Shown here one piece after another: positions 14,812-15,429 of a stretch of 15,429 nt of DNA. The DNA is from CAZFJG01 sp964410915. GTDB taxonomy: Bacteria; Synergistota; Synergistia; Synergistales; JAFGMB01. The DNA lies in assembly GCA_964410915.1 (NCBI GenBank), contig CAYPIU010000041.1, forward strand, positions 1-15,429, written 5' to 3'. The position numbers and the translations under genes are program-made. The notes beneath the pieces were generated by a model that saw only the letters and a program-made list of their open reading frames with translations, was not told where the DNA came from and searched no databases. Numbering within the stretch: position 1 is the stretch's first letter; every line of letters starts with the position of its first letter.

Positions 14812-14925
14812 CCACCTTGCTCCTTCAATAGTTACAGGACCATACTGCTCAAAATCGGTTCTCGAGGTCTCTTCTTTTACATAGGATCTTGTCCTGTTCC
14901 TGCAATCCCATTCAAATTTCATCAT
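14785..14925 (-). CDS. Microprotein 2 with RGPFEGYR C-terminus
   Basis: 46 aa from the ATG at 14925, or 45 aa from the next ATG (14922), which has the better 7-base spacing from GGGAGG. Not a family I recognise. It is soluble-looking and polar: a basic N-terminal half (MMKFEWDCRNRTRSYVKEE) with a single Cys at 8, and an aromatic C-terminal half ending WRGPFEGYR. Its last 22 residues align without gaps to those of microprotein 1 (F-[DE]-x-[FY] at the start, E at the same place, [FW]RGPFEGYR at the end), so the two are probably homologous. The stop codon lies 4 bases before the hydratase-like ATG. It could be a small enzyme subunit, a regulator or a peptide substrate. Confidence 0.72.
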   Translation of the reverse strand: MMKFEWDCRNRTRSYVKEETSRTDFEQYGPVTIEGARWRGPFEGYR

Positions 14926-14983
14926 GATTCCTCCCTGTTATCTGGGTTACGTATAATAATTACCTTGACCGGATATTCAAGTA

Positions 14984-15010
14984 TCAACGATAGCCTTCGA
15001 ATGGACCTCT
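14984..15010. repeat. 27-bp repeat, copy 2 (coding end of microprotein 1)
   Basis: Partner of the repeat at 14785-14811 (25 of 27 identical, same orientation, 199 bp apart). It covers the last eight codons and stop of microprotein 1. Confidence 0.85.
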
Positions 15011-15097
15011 GAAAGTAACTTCCTCCATACCTTCTGATGTGAACATGTCAAATTTTCCTGTGTTTTCCCATTCTGCCCATTTCTGTCTTGCTGTCAT
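14984..15097 (-). CDS. Microprotein 1 with RGPFEGYR C-terminus
   Basis: 37 aa, ATG at 15097, AAAGGGG 9-10 bases before it. Not a family I recognise. It has no signal peptide or membrane segment and is rich in aromatic and acidic residues: two Trp near the start (QKWAEWENTG, 5-14), FDMF (16-19), then EEVTFRGPFEGYR at the end. It is the first gene after the branched-chain leader attenuator, about 40 bases past its T-run. Microprotein 2 follows after a 58-base gap. The good ribosome site, the shared C-terminus with microprotein 2 and the silent differences between the two copies make a real translated gene likely despite its size. Confidence 0.72.
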   Translation of the reverse strand: MTARQKWAEWENTGKFDMFTSEGMEEVTFRGPFEGYR

Positions 15098-15137
15098 TCT
15101 GATCTACCCCTTTCGATTTTTGTTGCGAATTTTGAAT

Positions 15138-15177
15138 AAAAAAAGGTCGGGATCCGAAAAAGCTCGGATCCCGACCT
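15138..15177 (-). terminator. Attenuator terminator of the microprotein-hydratase operon
   Basis: On the minus strand a perfect 13-bp stem AGGTCGGGATCCG / CGGATCCCGACCT (15177-15165 / 15156-15144) with an 8-base loop is followed by seven T (15144-15138, the first being the last stem base). It lies 20 bases past the leader peptide stop and before the first microprotein gene. Confidence 0.92.
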
Positions 15178-15228
15178 GGCTAACTGGGTATAGGCTTCTA
15201 AAAGCCGACCTCGCCAGGAGGGGATCCG
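15165..15228 (-). promoter_or_regulatory. Antiterminator pairing of the branched-chain attenuator
   Basis: The leader stretch CGGATCCCCTCCTGG (15228-15214) can pair with CCAGGTCGGGATCCG (15179-15165), which is the 5' arm of the terminator. This gives 8 bp, a 2-by-2 internal loop and 5 more bp, extendable by one G-C pair. The two structures exclude each other. A ribosome stalled in the Ile/Val/Leu run would leave the antiterminator free; one at the stop codon would cover part of it. Drawn by eye, not energy-tested. Confidence 0.75.
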
Positions 15229-15296
15229 CTTATAATAATTAGTACGAGTACTATTATGGAAATGCTTATAAATTTAAACATATTACTGCGTACCAT
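15198..15296 (-). CDS. Branched-chain leader peptide (ilv-type attenuator)
   Basis: 32 codons, ATG at 15296 and TAG at 15198-15200, with AGGAGGG 7 bases before the ATG. Residues 10-22 read ISISIIVLVLIII: seven Ile, two Val and two Leu codons in 13. It resembles the E. coli ilvGMEDA leader, which also has a mixed Val/Ile/Leu run followed by Pro-Pro. A perfect terminator with T-run and an alternative antiterminator follow directly, so control by charged tRNA-Ile, -Val and -Leu is the best reading. The genes behind it are not ilv genes. The peptide ends GSPPGEVGF, similar in design to the leuL end. A small membrane protein is an alternative, because the Ile/Val/Leu run could also span a membrane, but that would not explain the RNA structures. 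Confidence 0.82.
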   Translation of the reverse strand: MVRSNMFKFISISIIVLVLIIISGSPPGEVGF

Positions 15297-15346
15297 CAAT
15301 AATCCCTCCTGTGCAAAGTTTATAATTATTCTGAATATTGAAAAGT

Positions 15347-15375
15347 ATTCTATAAGCCTTTCTGGATAGTGTCAA
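15347..15375 (-). promoter_or_regulatory. Strong promoter of the branched-chain leader operon
   Basis: On the minus strand a perfect TTGACA (15375-15370), a spacer of exactly 17 bases and TAGAAT (15352-15347, 5 of 6). It is the best promoter in the window. Transcription would start near 15340, about 44 bases before the leader ATG. Upstream to the window end the DNA is AT-rich with no gene visible. Confidence 0.85.
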
Positions 15376-15429
15376 CCCCTGATCGTATTTTTTTTCAGCT
15401 CCATTATTTTGAGATATATCTTTTCATGA

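Noticed and set aside
14781..14828. Longer start (16 more codons) for the hydratase-like gene
   Set aside because: The extension overlaps the end of microprotein 2 in another frame and has no ribosome site; the ATG 4 bases after the microprotein stop fits coupling better.
1..15429. CRISPR arrays, insertion sequences, integrase or tRNA attachment sites
   Set aside because: No regularly spaced repeats, transposase-like proteins, terminal inverted repeats or tRNA cloverleafs were found on either strand.

Overview
The window comes from an anaerobic bacterium of about 44-45% G+C. The evidence is a superoxide reductase, a two-subunit [4Fe-4S] fumarase, short two-subunit isopropylmalate dehydratase, strong AGGAGG ribosome binding sites and many GC-rich intrinsic terminators. 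A Synergistota, Thermotogota or Clostridia-like host would fit, but the phylum cannot be fixed from the sequence alone. Nothing looks like a phage, transposon or CRISPR array, and no rRNA or tRNA is visible.

Left part (1-8,960), metabolic and housekeeping genes on both strands: superoxide reductase (-); a secreted protein with two FAS1 domains (+); a 645-bp AT-rich gap; a MazG/HisE-like nucleotide pyrophosphohydrolase (-); a membrane-anchored or secreted SGNH hydrolase (+); the fumarase beta and alpha subunits (-, alpha first in the transcript); a nitrilase-superfamily amidase followed by glutaminase (+); an AAA ATPase of the AAA_14/DUF4143 type (-) with an altered Walker B motif; and a YjbQ-family protein (+).

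Middle part (8,982-13,850, all -): a complete leucine operon in the order leuC-leuD-leuB-leuA. In front of it are a promoter, a 31-codon leader ORF with five Leu codons in six, and a perfect 14-bp terminator with a run of ten T. This is the layout of leucine attenuation.

Right part (13,962-15,429, all -): a second attenuator-like leader. A near-consensus promoter (TTGACA-N17-TAGAAT) drives a 32-codon ORF with 11 Ile/Val/Leu codons in 13, then a terminator whose 5' arm can pair instead with the leader ORF. The genes behind it are not ilv genes. They are two tiny proteins (37 and 45-46 aa) that both end in RGPFEGYR, followed four bases later by a divergent member of the MhpD/2-keto-4-pentenoate hydratase family. 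I consider this the least described system in the window: a probably branched-chain-amino-acid-controlled operon for two related microproteins plus a hydratase-like protein with altered active-site residues, directly upstream of the leu operon.

The leu operon makes 2-oxoisocaproate, the leucine precursor, from 2-oxoisovalerate. Fumarase, glutaminase and the amidase belong to dicarboxylate and glutamine/glutamate nitrogen metabolism.
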